The position numbers and the translations under genes are program-made. 38,694 bases of DNA from Acidobacteriota bacterium (lineage in GTDB: Bacteria; Acidobacteriota; Terriglobia; Bryobacterales; Bryobacteraceae), in contig VFZP01000006.1 of assembly GCA_016871115.1 (NCBI GenBank), positions 1-38,694 of the forward strand. The letters run 5' to 3'. Of this stretch, positions 9,203-21,180 are shown piece after piece (positions within the stretch are counted from its first letter, which is position 1; each line of letters begins with the position of its first letter). The notes beneath the pieces were generated by a model. It made no database searches. It was given only the letters and a program-made list of their open reading frames with translations, and was not told where the DNA came from.

Positions 9203-9364
9203 GCGTTGGCGAGTTCACAGGCGGGACTCAGTCGGGATCACTTCGGCGGTGACACTTGAGGTGTTCCGAATGACCTCGTGGCTTGACTGGCCATACGACA
9301 TGAACTCATCTAGCGTCTTCGCGACCCAGTGATGGTCTTCTTGGTCGAGTTCGAATCGTAGGTT
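9203..9364 (-). other. Gene-poor stretch with a startless coding-like remnant
   Basis: On the minus strand, directly after and in frame with the yceH stop, 9364 down to 9215 is open for 49 codons and ends in TGA. The translation (FELDQEDHHWVAKTLDEF, then MSYGQSSHEVIR) looks protein-like. The only start codons are an internal ATG at codon 22 and a later GTG. It could be the tail of a lost gene or a very short peptide. No family is recognised and no promoter or terminator was seen. Confidence 0.25.
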
Positions 9365-9997
9365 CTACTGAAATTGCCGGCGAAACTCGGCGAACTCGGT
9401 GCGTAGCGCTTCGATCTCGGCTTCGAGTTTGGTGACGCGGTCGGCCAGAGCGGACGACGGGGCAGAGGGTATCGCGTCGGTGGCGACCTGTTGCGGGATG
9501 ACAGGTTCGCCCATCAACAGATGCGTCCAGCGCGGTTCGCGCATGCCCGGCGTCTTGGGAAGCAACTGCGTGACACCGCGCTCGGCGAGGCGATGGAGGA
9601 CGCTCTCTACCGCGTCGAAGTCCGAGAATTTGTAGAGCGACTCGGTGCGCGTCTTGAGTTCGTTCAGCGTTTGCGCGCCGCGGAGCATCATTACGCAGAG
9701 AACGGCGAGTTCGCGGTTGGTGACGATCCACATCTCCGACACGCGGTGCGACCATTTGGGCACGCGGTTGCCCCCGCCGGTGAGCACTTCGACGAGTTGC
9801 TTGGCGCGGAGCGCATCCAGCGTGTCGGTGACGAGTTCCTCGTCGAACGCCGTCATCGGGTCGCGATTGGTTTTCTGGTTGCAGCCGTTCACCAGCGCGT
9901 TCGGCGTCATCGGGTAGTACTCGGGCGTGGCCATGTCCTTCTCAATGAGGACGCTGAGCACGCGCAGTTCTTCAAAGGTGAGTGTAGGGAAGCTCAT
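9365..9997 (-). CDS. yceH: YceH-like protein (DUF480)
   Basis: 210 residues matching the DUF480 family, which has two winged-helix domains. The hallmark N-terminal block is present: [20 protein letters not shown], then [17 protein letters not shown]. The second half has the repeated wing ([20 protein letters not shown]) and a coiled-coil tail (residues about 180-210, [15 protein letters not shown]). The biochemical role of the family is unknown. The start at 9997 overlaps the RNase R stop as ATGA, so the two are probably co-translated. A longer frame running upstream is antisense to conserved RNase R codons in another frame and is not real. Confidence 0.92.
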   Translation of the reverse strand: MSFPTLTFEELRVLSVLIEKDMATPEYYPMTPNALVNGCNQKTNRDPMTAFDEELVTDTLDALRAKQLVEVLTGGGNRVPKWSHRVSEMWIVTNRELAVLCVMMLRGAQTLNELKTRTESLYKFSDFDAVESVLHRLAERGVTQLLPKTPGMREPRWTHLLMGEPVIPQQVATDAIPSAPSSALADRVTKLEAEIEALRTEFAEFRRQFQ

Positions 9998-12174
9998 CGT
10001 TTCTTCTTCTTTTGTTTCGGGCCGCGGGGGGGCACCACGACGGAGAATTCGAGTTGCCGCGCCGAGCCGTTGACGCGATCGAGCCGCACGCGGACCGGAT
10101 TGCCGATCGAGTACTGCTTGTGCGTGCGTGCGCCGATGATGCGGCGCGTGGATTCGTTGTAGGTATAGCGGTCGTCGACGATCGAATTGATCGGCACCAG
10201 CCCCTCGATGTAGAGGTCGGCGAGTTCGACGAAGAAGCCGTACTTGGTGGTGGAGATGATCAACGCGTCGAACTCGTCGCCCACGTGATCGATCATGAAC
10301 TTCACTTTTTTCCACTCGACGAGTTTGCGCTCAGCTTCGGCGGCGGTGCGTTCGGTCATCGAGCAGCGGGTGGTGATTTCGGCAAGGCGCGCGGTGTCGT
10401 ACGGGGCCTCTTGCCTGTCGAGCAGCGCGCCGAGGATGCGGTGCACGATCAGATCCGGGTACCGGCGAATGGGCGAAGTGAAGTGTGTGTAAGACTCCGA
10501 GGCGAGCGCGAAGTGGCCGGCGTTTTCTTCGCTGTAGCGCGCCTGTTTGAGCGAGCGCAGCATGAGGTAGCTCAAGATGCGCTCTTCCGGCTGGCCTTCG
10601 CTTTTGGCGATCAGCTTCTGATATTGGCGCGAGGTGATTTTGAAATTCGCATCGTCGACGACGACGTCTTTACCCGTCTTGCGGCCATCGCGGTGGCGCG
10701 TGGTCATGCGGAACTTTTGCGAGGCGAGGCCGTGCGCGCCGAGCGAGGCGCCGAAGTGGACGGCGACGGCTTCGAAGTCAGCAACTTTCTTGGGGTCTGG
10801 CACTTCGTGTATCCGGTACACGAACGGCGTGAGAGTCGCTTCTACATGGGCGGCCACGGCTTCATTCGCCGAGAGCATGAATTCTTCAATGAGGCGGTGC
10901 GCGATGTTGCGCGGCGCGCGTTTGACGCCCACCATTTCGCCGAACTCGTCGAACTCAATGAGCGGCTCGGGCAGGTCGAAATCGATAGAGCCGCGGCGGT
11001 GGCGTTTTCGATTGAGAATGAGCGCCAATTCCTGCATCAGTTCGAAGCGGCCCACCAGCGGCGCGTAACGATCGCGCAGCGCCGCGTCGCCCTCAAGCAA
11101 CGCGTGGACGTGCGTGTACGTCATGCGCTCGACACTGCGGATGACGCCGCGAGTAAAACGCTGGCCAACCACGTCGCCTTGATGATCGAGTTCGAGCAAC
11201 GCCGACATCACCAGGCGGTCTTCCTTTGGCCGCAGCGAGCAGATGTCGGTGGAGAGTTCAACGGGCAGCATCGGCACGGCGCGATCCGGGAAGTAGACGC
11301 TGGTGCCGCGCAGTGCCGCTTCGCGATCGATCGGGCTGCCTGGGCGAATGTAGTGCGAGACGTCGGCAATGTGGACGTGGAGGGCGAAGTGGCCGTTGGG
11401 GAGGCGGTCTACCCAGACGGCGTCGTCAAAGTCACGTGCTGTTTCGCCGTCGATGGTGACGATATCGTAGCCGCGGAAGTCTTCCCTGCCCTGGAGATCG
11501 AACGGCGTGATCTCGTGCGGCATGGCGCGCGCCTGATCCAGCACGTCAGGCGGGAAGCGATGCGGGATGTGATGCTTGCGGATGATGATCTCGACGTCAA
11601 CGCCGAAGTCATCCGGATGGCCCAGCACTTCCACCAGACGGCCAACGGCGTCGGCGCCTTCCGCGGGAAACTCGATGATCTGCGCTTCCACCACCATACC
11701 GTCCATATCTTCGGGCGACTCGATCTTGTGGGGCGTGGCGTCGCCCACACGATTGCGGAGCGAGGCGAGCGAATCGAGCGTCGGAATATGAATCCACTGC
11801 TGCAAGCGGTCGTCGTGAGGCTGCACGAAATAGCCGCGGCGCTTCACGCGGAAGTTGCCGACGACGGTGGTGTGCGCGCGTTCGAAGATGCGCACGATAT
11901 CGCCTTCGGCTCGGCCGTCGCGGCCGAGCCGTGTCAGGCGCGCAGCTACACGGTCGCCGTGCATTGCCTTGGCGGCGGCCTCGGGCGGCAGGAACAGATC
12001 GCCTTCGAAGAGTTCGGAGGGCTGATCCGGAATCACAAAGCCGAAGCCGTCGCGATGCACCGAGACGCGGCCCACGATGAGGTTGGCCTCGCGCGGCGGT
12101 TTGTTGGCCTTGTGGTGCTGCTGGTGGCGAGGCGCCGGTGGTTTACGGTCAACAAAAAAAGGGCGTTTGGCCAT
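9994..12174 (-). CDS. rnr: Ribonuclease R (RNase II/RNB family)
   Basis: 726 residues. A basic N-terminal stretch is followed by cold-shock RNA-binding domains (about 30-170). The RNB catalytic domain (about 215-580) carries [14 protein letters not shown], with acidic residues D242, D248, D250 and D251. An S1 domain (about 640-715, [18 protein letters not shown]) and a lysine-rich tail (PKQKKKKR) complete it. It is a 3'-5' exoribonuclease able to degrade structured RNA. The N-terminal helix-turn-helix found in the longer E. coli protein (813 aa) is absent. It diverges from the adenosine-specific kinase gene across only 48 bases. Confidence 0.96.
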   Translation of the reverse strand: MAKRPFFVDRKPPAPRHQQHHKANKPPREANLIVGRVSVHRDGFGFVIPDQPSELFEGDLFLPPEAAAKAMHGDRVAARLTRLGRDGRAEGDIVRIFERAHTTVVGNFRVKRRGYFVQPHDDRLQQWIHIPTLDSLASLRNRVGDATPHKIESPEDMDGMVVEAQIIEFPAEGADAVGRLVEVLGHPDDFGVDVEIIIRKHHIPHRFPPDVLDQARAMPHEITPFDLQGREDFRGYDIVTIDGETARDFDDAVWVDRLPNGHFALHVHIADVSHYIRPGSPIDREAALRGTSVYFPDRAVPMLPVELSTDICSLRPKEDRLVMSALLELDHQGDVVGQRFTRGVIRSVERMTYTHVHALLEGDAALRDRYAPLVGRFELMQELALILNRKRHRRGSIDFDLPEPLIEFDEFGEMVGVKRAPRNIAHRLIEEFMLSANEAVAAHVEATLTPFVYRIHEVPDPKKVADFEAVAVHFGASLGAHGLASQKFRMTTRHRDGRKTGKDVVVDDANFKITSRQYQKLIAKSEGQPEERILSYLMLRSLKQARYSEENAGHFALASESYTHFTSPIRRYPDLIVHRILGALLDRQEAPYDTARLAEITTRCSMTERTAAEAERKLVEWKKVKFMIDHVGDEFDALIISTTKYGFFVELADLYIEGLVPINSIVDDRYTYNESTRRIIGARTHKQYSIGNPVRVRLDRVNGSARQLEFSVVVPPRGPKQKKKKR

Positions 12175-12200
12175 GGGGTAGTGGAAAGGGCCGTCTTTGT

Positions 12201-12207
12201 TATTCTA
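12201..12207. promoter_or_regulatory. Candidate shared (bidirectional) -10 box
   Basis: TATTCTA lies in the 48-base gap between two divergent genes. Read forward it gives TATTCT, 16 bases before the adenosine-kinase ATG. Read on the other strand it gives TAGAAT, 27 bases before the rnr start. No convincing -35 was found for either direction. This is a pattern reading, not proof of a promoter. Confidence 0.35.
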
Positions 12208-12222
12208 GGCTTTCTCTCAGCC

Positions 12223-12705
12223 ATGGACCTCAAAGCCATCCCACTCGAAATCCCCGAGAACGGCAACCTCATCGTTGGCCAGTCTCACTTCATCAAGACG
12301 GTGGAGGACATCTATGAAGCCGTGGTGAACACGGTGCCGCAGATGAAGTTCGGTATCGCGTTCAACGAAGCATCGGGCCCGTGCCTCACGCGCACGGACG
12401 GCAATGACGACGCGCTCAAGGCGAACGCCACGGCGAACGCGACGGCCATCGGCGCCGGACATATCTTTGTGCTGTCGATGCGCGAAGGGTATCCGATCAA
12501 TCTGCTGTCTCGGATCAAGGATGTGCCAGAGGTGGTGAATCTGTTCTGCGCCACGGCGAATCCGGTGCAGTTGATTGTGGCCGAGACCGAACAGGGGCGA
12601 GGCATTCTGGGCGTCATCGACGGCTCTTCGCCCAAAGGCGTAGAAGACGAAGAGGGCGCAAAGTGGCGGCACGGATTCTTGCGCAAGATCGGGTACAAGC
12701 GTTAA
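12223..12705 (+). CDS. Adenosine-specific kinase family protein
   Basis: 160 residues matching the compact archaeal/bacterial adenosine-specific kinase family (formerly DUF355). Recognisable blocks are [34 protein letters not shown], the [19 protein letters not shown] segment, and the end [20 protein letters not shown]. Members are reported to bind or phosphorylate adenosine; the role in bacteria is poorly known. The ATG at 12223 is the first good start; the much longer frame running left of it is antisense to rnr. The stop overlaps the next start by one base (taATG). Confidence 0.88.
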   Translation: MDLKAIPLEIPENGNLIVGQSHFIKTVEDIYEAVVNTVPQMKFGIAFNEASGPCLTRTDGNDDALKANATANATAIGAGHIFVLSMREGYPINLLSRIKDVPEVVNLFCATANPVQLIVAETEQGRGILGVIDGSSPKGVEDEEGAKWRHGFLRKIGYKR

Positions 12706-13722
12706 TGAACAGCACCGGACCGAAGAACGAACAAGAGCTGGAAGAACTACTGGCGCGGCCCAACGAAGCGGACCGCGAGGCGATGCGCGCGCTGGGCGGC
12801 GACTTGCTGCTGCTGGGCGTAGCGGGCAAAATGGGCCCGAGCATGGCGCTACGTGCGCGGCGCGCGGCGGATGAAGCGGGCGTGAAGATGCGCGTGATCG
12901 GCGTGAGCCGGTTTTCGAGCGAAGCCAGCCGCAAGTTACTTGAAGACGCCGGCGTGGAGACGATTGCGGCGGATCTGCTGGAAGAGGGCGTACTGGACCG
13001 GTTGCCCGACGCGCCCAACGTGGTGAGCATGGCGGCGCGCAAGTTTGGGTCAACCGGTGACGAGTCGTACACCTGGGCGATGAACGCGCTGCTGCCGGCG
13101 AAGATCGCCGAGCGGTACCGCACGTCGCGCATCATTGCGTTTTCGAGCGGCAACGTGTATCCGCACACGCCGGTGGCGCAAGGCGGGTCAACCGAAGACT
13201 CCGAGTTGCTGCCGGTGGGCGAGTATGCCATGTCGGCGATTGCGCGCGAGCGGCTGCTGACGCATGTCTCGAAGACACAGGGCACGCCGATGGCGATTCT
13301 GCGTTTGAACTACTCGGTGGAGACGCGCTACGGCGTGCTGCTCGATATCGGCATGCAAGTGCATGAGCGCAAGCCCATCAATCTGGCGATGGGATGCGCG
13401 AACGTGATCTGGCAGGGCGACGCGAATTCGATCTGCCTGCGGTGCTTTGCGCATTGCTCGTCGCCGCCGTTTGCGTTGAACCTCACCGGGCCGGAGACGC
13501 TCTCGGTACGTTGGGTGGCGCGCGAGTTTGGGCGGCACTTTGGCGTGGAGCCGATCTTCGAAGGCGTCGAACGCGAAAGCGCGCTACTGAATAACGCGGC
13601 ACGCTGTTTCCGTTTGTTTGGCTATCCGGCCGTGAGCGTGCATGAGTTGATTGAGTGGACCGCGCGATGGATCGGGCAAGGCGGCCGGACGCTGAACAAG
13701 CCCACGCATTTTGAGGCGCGCG

Positions 13723-13736
<14 letters not shown>
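12705..13736 (+). CDS. NAD-dependent epimerase/dehydratase-like protein, atypical active site
   Basis: 343 residues of the extended short-chain dehydrogenase/epimerase type. The Rossmann glycine motif is G38-V-A-G41-K-M-G44 after a beta strand (DLLLLGVAG), and FSSGNVY is at 146-152. The usual catalytic YxxxK is altered: Y174 is kept (GEYAMSAIARE), but position 178 is Ala rather than Lys. It may act on a sugar or sugar acid by a changed mechanism, or only bind substrate. It lies between the adenosine-kinase gene (1-base overlap) and a DapA-family gene (14-base overlap), so it is probably part of one pathway with the latter. Confidence 0.85.
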
Positions 13737-16060
<2,324 letters not shown>

Positions 16061-16063
16061 GCG

Positions 16064-16462
16064 CTACACTTTGAAGCGGTCATCGACAGGCACCTGATAG
16101 CCGCTCGCCAAGCGGTTGGTCTCGTTCGCCATGCCGACGACCGCCATTAACTCACCGAACATCTCCGGCGTCATGCCGGCGTTCCGCGCGGCAGCGGTGT
16201 GTGACGCGATACAGTAGCCGCACTGATTCGTCGTGCTCACGGCAAGGTAAATTAGTTCCTTCGTCAGTGGATCGAGCGCGCCGCCGGGACCCATGATCTG
16301 CCTGATGCTTTCCCACGCACGCCGCAGCGTCGCCGGGTCATGCGCGAGCGACTTCCAAAAGTTGTTGATCCAATCGACCTTGCGCGTGCGCATGATGTCG
16401 TCGTAAACGGCGCGCACTTCCGGCGAGGCGTCGGCGTATTCGATGAGTCCGTACGTGGCCAT
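16064..16462 (-). CDS. Carboxymuconolactone decarboxylase/AhpD-like protein
   Basis: 132 residues. The redox/active-site motif CGYCIASHTAAA (CxxC followed by His) and the helical lead-in TKELIYLAVSTTNQ define the CMD/AhpD family, usually a peroxidase-reducing or alkylhydroperoxidase-like protein. The start chosen is MATYGLIEY; a start six codons upstream (16480) is also in frame. A much longer frame in this direction runs antisense through the permease gene and is rejected. The stop lies 3 bases from the metY stop. Confidence 0.88.
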   Translation of the reverse strand: MATYGLIEYADASPEVRAVYDDIMRTRKVDWINNFWKSLAHDPATLRRAWESIRQIMGPGGALDPLTKELIYLAVSTTNQCGYCIASHTAAARNAGMTPEMFGELMAVVGMANETNRLASGYQVPVDDRFKV

Positions 16463-16483
16463 GATGTTATGCTCGTACATTCC

Positions 16484-17197
16484 ATGCCGGATTTGTTTTG
16501 GTGGCAGTGGGCGCTGGGCGCGTTGTGCGCGGCGAATGTGGGGATGGCCAAGACCGGCGTGCCGGGCATGGGCGTGATGGTGGTGCCGCTGATGGTGCTC
16601 ACCGTGGACGATGCGCGGCTGTCGGCGGGCTGGCTGCTGCCGGTGCTGTGCCTCGCAGACCTGGTGGCGATCTGGTACTGGCGGCGTCACGCCGCGGCGG
16701 GCCGGTTGTTCTCGCTCGCGCCTTCGGTGGCGGTGGGGATTGTATTGGGCGCGATCACGCTGAACCAACTGCCGGAGTGGTGGATGCGCAAACTCGTCGG
16801 CGTGATGCTGGCCGTGCATCTTTGGCGGCGTTTTCAGAAGAGCGAAGTGAAGGCGCATCCGATCGCGTACGGGCTGGGCGCCGGCTTTACCACCACCGTG
16901 GCCAACGCGGCCGGCCCGGTGATGAATCTGTATCTGCTCTCGCAGAAGCTCCCGAAAGAAGAGTTCGTAGCCACGGGCGCGTGGTTCTTCTTTTTCGTGA
17001 ACCTGAGCAAGCTGCCGATTTACTGGTGGAACAACCTGATCAGCAGACAATCACTGATTTTCGACGCGATCATGATCCCGGCGATCCTGGCGGGCGCGGT
17101 GCTGGGGCGTTGGGTGCTCTACCGGATCTCGCCGCAGGTGTTTGAGAATTCGGTGCTGGTGCTGACGGCGATCGCAACGCTGCTGTTGTTCAAGTAG
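16484..17197 (+). CDS. TauE/SafE-family membrane permease
   Basis: About 237 residues with seven to eight hydrophobic segments. The family pattern is GMAKTGVPGMGVMVVPL near the N-terminus and a related half-repeat, GAGFTTTVANAAGPVMNLYLL, near residue 135. TauE/SafE proteins export sulfite, sulfoacetate or related anions. Its position beside metY could hint at sulfur handling, but the genes are separated by the divergent CMD gene. The start MPDLFWWQW at 16484 gives a 21-base gap to that gene; 16469 is an alternative start. Confidence 0.85.
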   Translation: MPDLFWWQWALGALCAANVGMAKTGVPGMGVMVVPLMVLTVDDARLSAGWLLPVLCLADLVAIWYWRRHAAAGRLFSLAPSVAVGIVLGAITLNQLPEWWMRKLVGVMLAVHLWRRFQKSEVKAHPIAYGLGAGFTTTVANAAGPVMNLYLLSQKLPKEEFVATGAWFFFFVNLSKLPIYWWNNLISRQSLIFDAIMIPAILAGAVLGRWVLYRISPQVFENSVLVLTAIATLLLFK

Positions 17198-17202
17198 CGG
17201 CG

Positions 17203-18488
17203 CTACTGCAGTAGTTCCGTCTCGACCGTGACGAATTCGCTGCGCTGCAGCGAGGAGTTCGAGATGAAACTCGCGGGGTCGATAAAACTCACCGTCAGCA
17301 CGGGCCGGGTTGGAATCATCGTTCCAGGCCGCACCTTCATTGCCGCCGCCGCGACTCTTGCAAAGGTTACCGCACGGCATACCGCCCAGTGGCGCGCTTC
17401 ACGCATCGCAGCACCCTCATCGCGCATGCCGAGAGAGACTCCCTGCACCCTGGTGGCCCCGGCGGCAATGGCGGCGTCGACAAGCCGCACGGCGTTGGCA
17501 AGGTCGCTTGTCAGCACTCGAAATCGCTGCTTGGCATGGAAGGCGCCAGGTTGACGCTGCGACGCGTTCGCGGGCACGTTGGTCACCGTTGTGCCAATCG
17601 CCGATACCTCGCCGCCCGGCCCGGCGAGCCGCCGCAGGACAGCCAAGACGGCCTGGGCCTTTACCGACAACTCCGTCACCACGGCCGTTGAGGTGGAACC
17701 CAATGGTGTACGGCAATTCGCACATCGGCGACGTCGGGCTCGATCTGAATGGTAGCGCTGGCATTCGTGGTGATGACCGGACGCTTCGTCGCCGGCGGAG
17801 CGCCGGCGAGCAGCGCCGATAGACTCAAGGTGGTCAATTGTGGAGCTACGTACGAAGATGTAGAGGACGGAGCCTCAAAGACCAGCCTCGGTGTTATCCG
17901 CTCGATCGGCAACAACACGCCAAACTCCCCACCACCGCGGAGGTTCGCCTGAGCGGTCGAAATCGAGAGCAATCGGTCAACCTGTCCGCCGGCCGAGGCG
18001 GCCAATGCATCGAGGTTGCGGCGAGCCTCAGCCGCGGCCACCCGCAACGCCGCGTCGGACTCCGCCGTCGTGTCGGAGTAGTCGTCGACGATACTCACCA
18101 ACTGCGCCATGCCTCCGTTGCCTTCGCGCACCGCCTCGGCGACTCGCACGTCCGTGACATAGCCCCGCACTACGACGCGAATCTGCGCTCTGGAGCGAAA
18201 CCGAGTGAGAGCGCGATCCAGTTCCCGCGAGTTCAACGCTGTCAAGGAATAGGCGGCCAACCAGACAGAAGATGCGCCCGGCACACACCGCGCGGCATCC
18301 ATCGCGGCCCGCGTCCTGGAAGAGTTCTGGTCGGCGGCCTGGGACGCCGTGGACGCTTCCGTGTCGACCTCAAACACTGCGGCCACTTGATCTGGCCGGG
18401 CAGCCACCGGAGCAGAACCAGAAGCGTCGGTGAGGAACGGCTGCGCCGAGGCCATTCCGGTAAGGCATAGGATGACGAATACCCTCAC
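17203..18488 (-). pseudogene. Tandem SIMPL-domain (DUF541) protein, frameshifted
   Basis: The first part (18488 to about 17700) has a GTG start and a signal peptide (VRVFVILCLTGMASAQ). It carries one SIMPL-like domain and the beginning of a second (SATIQIEPDVADVRIAVHH). At about 17700 the frame is lost. The rest of that second domain resumes in another frame (STSTAVVTELSVKAQAVLAVL) and ends FVTVETELLQ, like the neighbouring SIMPL gene. One missing base near 17700 would join them. SIMPL proteins are periplasmic and mostly uncharacterised. The GTGA start overlaps the upstream paralogue. This is a real frameshift or an assembly error; no slippery sequence is visible. Confidence 0.75.
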
Positions 18489-19168
18489 TGCAGCACCTCT
18501 ATTTCAATGGTCACCGACGCGGACACTTCCAGATTCCCCGCTTCCACCGGCGTGGGCACGGCCGCGGCGATGCCGCCGCGCGCGTCAGGACCGCCGATGA
18601 TCGGAACAGCCACCGATGACTCCACGGCCGAAATCACCGCGCCCAGGCGGCCACTCACGCCTTGTCGGATCGCCTCGGCATTCGCGCGCGCCATTTGTGT
18701 CGCCAGTTGCAACGCGCGCTGGCGCAGCGGCACCGGTTCGCGTACACCAAAGGTGATGCCGCCGACGGTGTTCGCACCAGCGGCGGTGGCGGCGTCAATC
18801 AAGCGGCCCGCGCTGGCGGTGTCGGTCATCGTCACTCGGAAGTTGTTCGTCGCCGCGTAGCCGGCGATCTCCGGCACGCCGCCACCGGCGTGGAAGCGCT
18901 GGTTCGGCGTCACCGAGAAATACGCCTTGCGGATGTCCGCATTGGGGCCGAGCAGGCGGCGCAACGCGTCCAGAATCGCCCGCGCTTTGCTGGCGTTTGA
19001 AGCGGTGGCTTCAGCAGCAGTGCGGCCTTGCATGATCACGCCCACCGAGACGGTGGCCTGATCGGGCCGCACACTGACGACGCCCGGACCGGACGCGCGG
19101 ATGTAGGAGCGGCGGACCTGCGCGGGGCACAACATGGCCGTGAGAGCAAGGAGCAAGAAGAGTCGCAT
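18485..19168 (-). CDS. SIMPL-domain (DUF541) secreted protein
   Basis: 227 residues with signal peptide MRLFLLLALTAMLCPAQ. A single SIMPL domain follows: GPGVVSVRPDQATVSVGV at the start, then ASNASKARAILDALRRLL, AATNNFRVTMTDTASAGRLI, and a closing strand LEVSASVTIEIEVLQ. Family members are periplasmic or outer-membrane-associated oligomers, sometimes linked to stress or surface functions, with no defined reaction. It sits 21 bases after the OPT transporter gene on the same strand and overlaps the frameshifted paralogue by 4 bases (GTGA). Confidence 0.9.
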   Translation of the reverse strand: MRLFLLLALTAMLCPAQVRRSYIRASGPGVVSVRPDQATVSVGVIMQGRTAAEATASNASKARAILDALRRLLGPNADIRKAYFSVTPNQRFHAGGGVPEIAGYAATNNFRVTMTDTASAGRLIDAATAAGANTVGGITFGVREPVPLRQRALQLATQMARANAEAIRQGVSGRLGAVISAVESSVAVPIIGGPDARGGIAAAVPTPVEAGNLEVSASVTIEIEVLQ

Positions 19169-19189
19169 GGGATATCCCGTCCTTTCACT

Positions 19190-21157
19190 CTACGCCCGCG
19201 CGCGGGGTCGCGCATAGTGAATGAGCACCCACGCCAGGACGGCGAACGCAGCGAGAGAAAGCCAGCCGGCGAGCGCGTCGAACCAGGCGAACTCGTCGAC
19301 GCCGAACAGCACTTTGGTGAACGACGGAATGCCCGCAACGAACGTGACAGCGAGAAGGATCCCCACGATCGCTTCGCCGGCGATGAGGCCGCTGGCGAGC
19401 AAGGTGCCGCGCTCTTCATCGGCGTCCGCGCGCGCGGCTACCCACTGCAGGATGCCGCCGAGCAGAATGGCCGACGTGGTGTCGAACGGCAGGGACATCC
19501 CGACGGCGACCAGCATCGGCGCACGCGCGCCGCACATGATCATCGCCACACCGAAGGCAGCGCCGATGGCGAGCAATCCCCACGCCATCTGCCCGCTCAT
19601 GATGCCGAGTGCGAGTTGCGCCATCAAGCCCGCTTGCGGCGCGGGCAACGCGCGCCCGCCGATGCCGCCGGTGGCGAGATTCGCTTCATGCAGCGCGAGC
19701 ATGGGAAAGACGAGGAAGAACGGGAGCAAGATGACGGCAAGGATCTCCACCACCTGCATCTTCCATGGCGTGCCGCCGAGGAGATGTCCAGCTTTCAGAT
19801 CCTGAATCAGCGAGCCCGAGACCGAACACGCGCAGCACACCACCGCTGCCACGCCGAGCACCGCCGCTACGCCCGCCTTGCCCGACACGCCGATTGCGAG
19901 GAGCAGCAGCGCCGAGAGGACGAGGGCGGAGAGAGTGAGTCCGGAAAGCGGCTGATTGGAACTGCCGACGAGCCCGACGAGATACCCACCGACGGCCGAG
20001 AGCAGAAAGCCGGTGACGGTCATCACCACCGCCGAAACGATAGCCGCGCCCCAGCCACCAGTGAAGTAGTAGTAGAGCGCCGTGACGGGCGCGAGCAGCA
20101 GTGCGATGGAGATGGCGACATAGCGCGAGGGGATGTCCTGCCCGGTGCGTTCGACAACCGCATCGCTCGCGCCGGTGGCGTTGCGCGAAGCGTCCGACGC
20201 GCCGCGCACCGATTGCACGATCGACGCACGCATGCCGAACAACGTGTTGGCCGCGGCGACGAGCATCGCGCCGACGGCGATCGGGCGCACGAAGTTGTAC
20301 CAGATGGTGAACGCCGCCACGTCGTTCCCCGCTTCGTCGCCGAGGCGCTTGCCAAGGTCTGGATCGAAGAACAGTAGCAGCGGGATCAACACCCACCACG
20401 CGAGAATGCCGCCTGTGGCACTGATGGCCGAGTAGCGCGGCCCAATGATGTAGCCGATGCCGATGAGCGCGGGCGAAAGCGCGGGCGTGGACCACGGGAT
20501 GCCGCCCTGGTGCGGGATCTGCGCAATCACTTGCCGGTCGAAATTGAAGTGGCGGATGACGGACGCAGGGAAGGCCATGAAGCCTTCGAAGTACTCGCGG
20601 AAGATGCGCAGGCCTTTGTCGCTCTTGAGAACTTGCACTAGCCCGCCCAGCGCCATGGTGAGGAAAATGAGTTTTGGCGCGTCGCTTTTTTCGCCCGCGC
20701 CCGCTTTGACAATCTCCGCACTCGCGACGCTTTCGGGCCACGGTAGCTCCGCGTCCACACACAGCGGCTTGCGCAGCAGGATGATGAAGAACACGCCGAT
20801 GAGTCCGCCAACGAGGAGGATGAGGACGGCTTCCCAGTAGTGGTCGCGCAGGTTGGGCCACAGCCGCGCGCCGTCCACTTCGGCCAGCATGAACGACGGG
20901 ATGGTGAAGATCGCCCCGGCCACGAGCGCTTCGCCCACGCTGGCCGCGGTGCGCACGATGTTCTGTTCCTGAATGGTGCCGCGCAGGCGCGGGAGGCGGA
21001 AGACGGCCATCGCGATCACGGCGGCGGGAATCGTGGCAGCGACGGTTTGCCCGGCCTTCATACCGAGGTAGGCGTTGGCCGACCCAAAGACGAAGGCGAG
21101 CAGCACGCCCAATATCACGGCCCTCCAGGTGAGTTCAGCGGGCGGCGATGGAGCCAT
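19190..21157 (-). CDS. OPT-family oligopeptide/metal-chelate transporter
   Basis: 655 residues, almost entirely membrane-spanning, with roughly 14-16 hydrophobic segments. The N-terminal LAFVFGSANAYLGMKAGQTVAATIPAAVI and the PxxxRGTIQEQNIVRTAASVGEALVAG block are typical of bacterial OPT proteins. These are proton-coupled importers of small peptides or metal complexes. The two SIMPL-domain genes follow on the same strand. The gap to the divergent ridA-like gene is only 23 bases. Confidence 0.92.
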   Translation of the reverse strand: MAPSPPAELTWRAVILGVLLAFVFGSANAYLGMKAGQTVAATIPAAVIAMAVFRLPRLRGTIQEQNIVRTAASVGEALVAGAIFTIPSFMLAEVDGARLWPNLRDHYWEAVLILLVGGLIGVFFIILLRKPLCVDAELPWPESVASAEIVKAGAGEKSDAPKLIFLTMALGGLVQVLKSDKGLRIFREYFEGFMAFPASVIRHFNFDRQVIAQIPHQGGIPWSTPALSPALIGIGYIIGPRYSAISATGGILAWWVLIPLLLFFDPDLGKRLGDEAGNDVAAFTIWYNFVRPIAVGAMLVAAANTLFGMRASIVQSVRGASDASRNATGASDAVVERTGQDIPSRYVAISIALLLAPVTALYYYFTGGWGAAIVSAVVMTVTGFLLSAVGGYLVGLVGSSNQPLSGLTLSALVLSALLLLAIGVSGKAGVAAVLGVAAVVCCACSVSGSLIQDLKAGHLLGGTPWKMQVVEILAVILLPFFLVFPMLALHEANLATGGIGGRALPAPQAGLMAQLALGIMSGQMAWGLLAIGAAFGVAMIMCGARAPMLVAVGMSLPFDTTSAILLGGILQWVAARADADEERGTLLASGLIAGEAIVGILLAVTFVAGIPSFTKVLFGVDEFAWFDALAGWLSLAAFAVLAWVLIHYARPRARA

Positions 21158-21168
21158 ACGGGCGATGG

Positions 21169-21175
21169 TACGATA
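21169..21175. promoter_or_regulatory. Candidate shared -10 box between OPT and RidA genes
   Basis: TACGATA reads as TACGAT on the plus strand, ending 6 bases before the ridA-like GTG. On the minus strand it reads as TATCGT, ending 12 bases before the OPT start. At normal -10 to +1 distance, plus-strand transcription would begin at or next to the GTG, giving a leaderless message. No strong -35 is seen. Confidence 0.35.
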
Positions 21176-21180
21176 CCTGC

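Noticed and set aside
10012-12705. Very long plus-strand frame antisense to rnr and running into the adenosine-kinase gene.
   Set aside because: It is the mirror of RNase R codons, which carry the catalytic motif. Only its last 160 codons match a known family and are kept.
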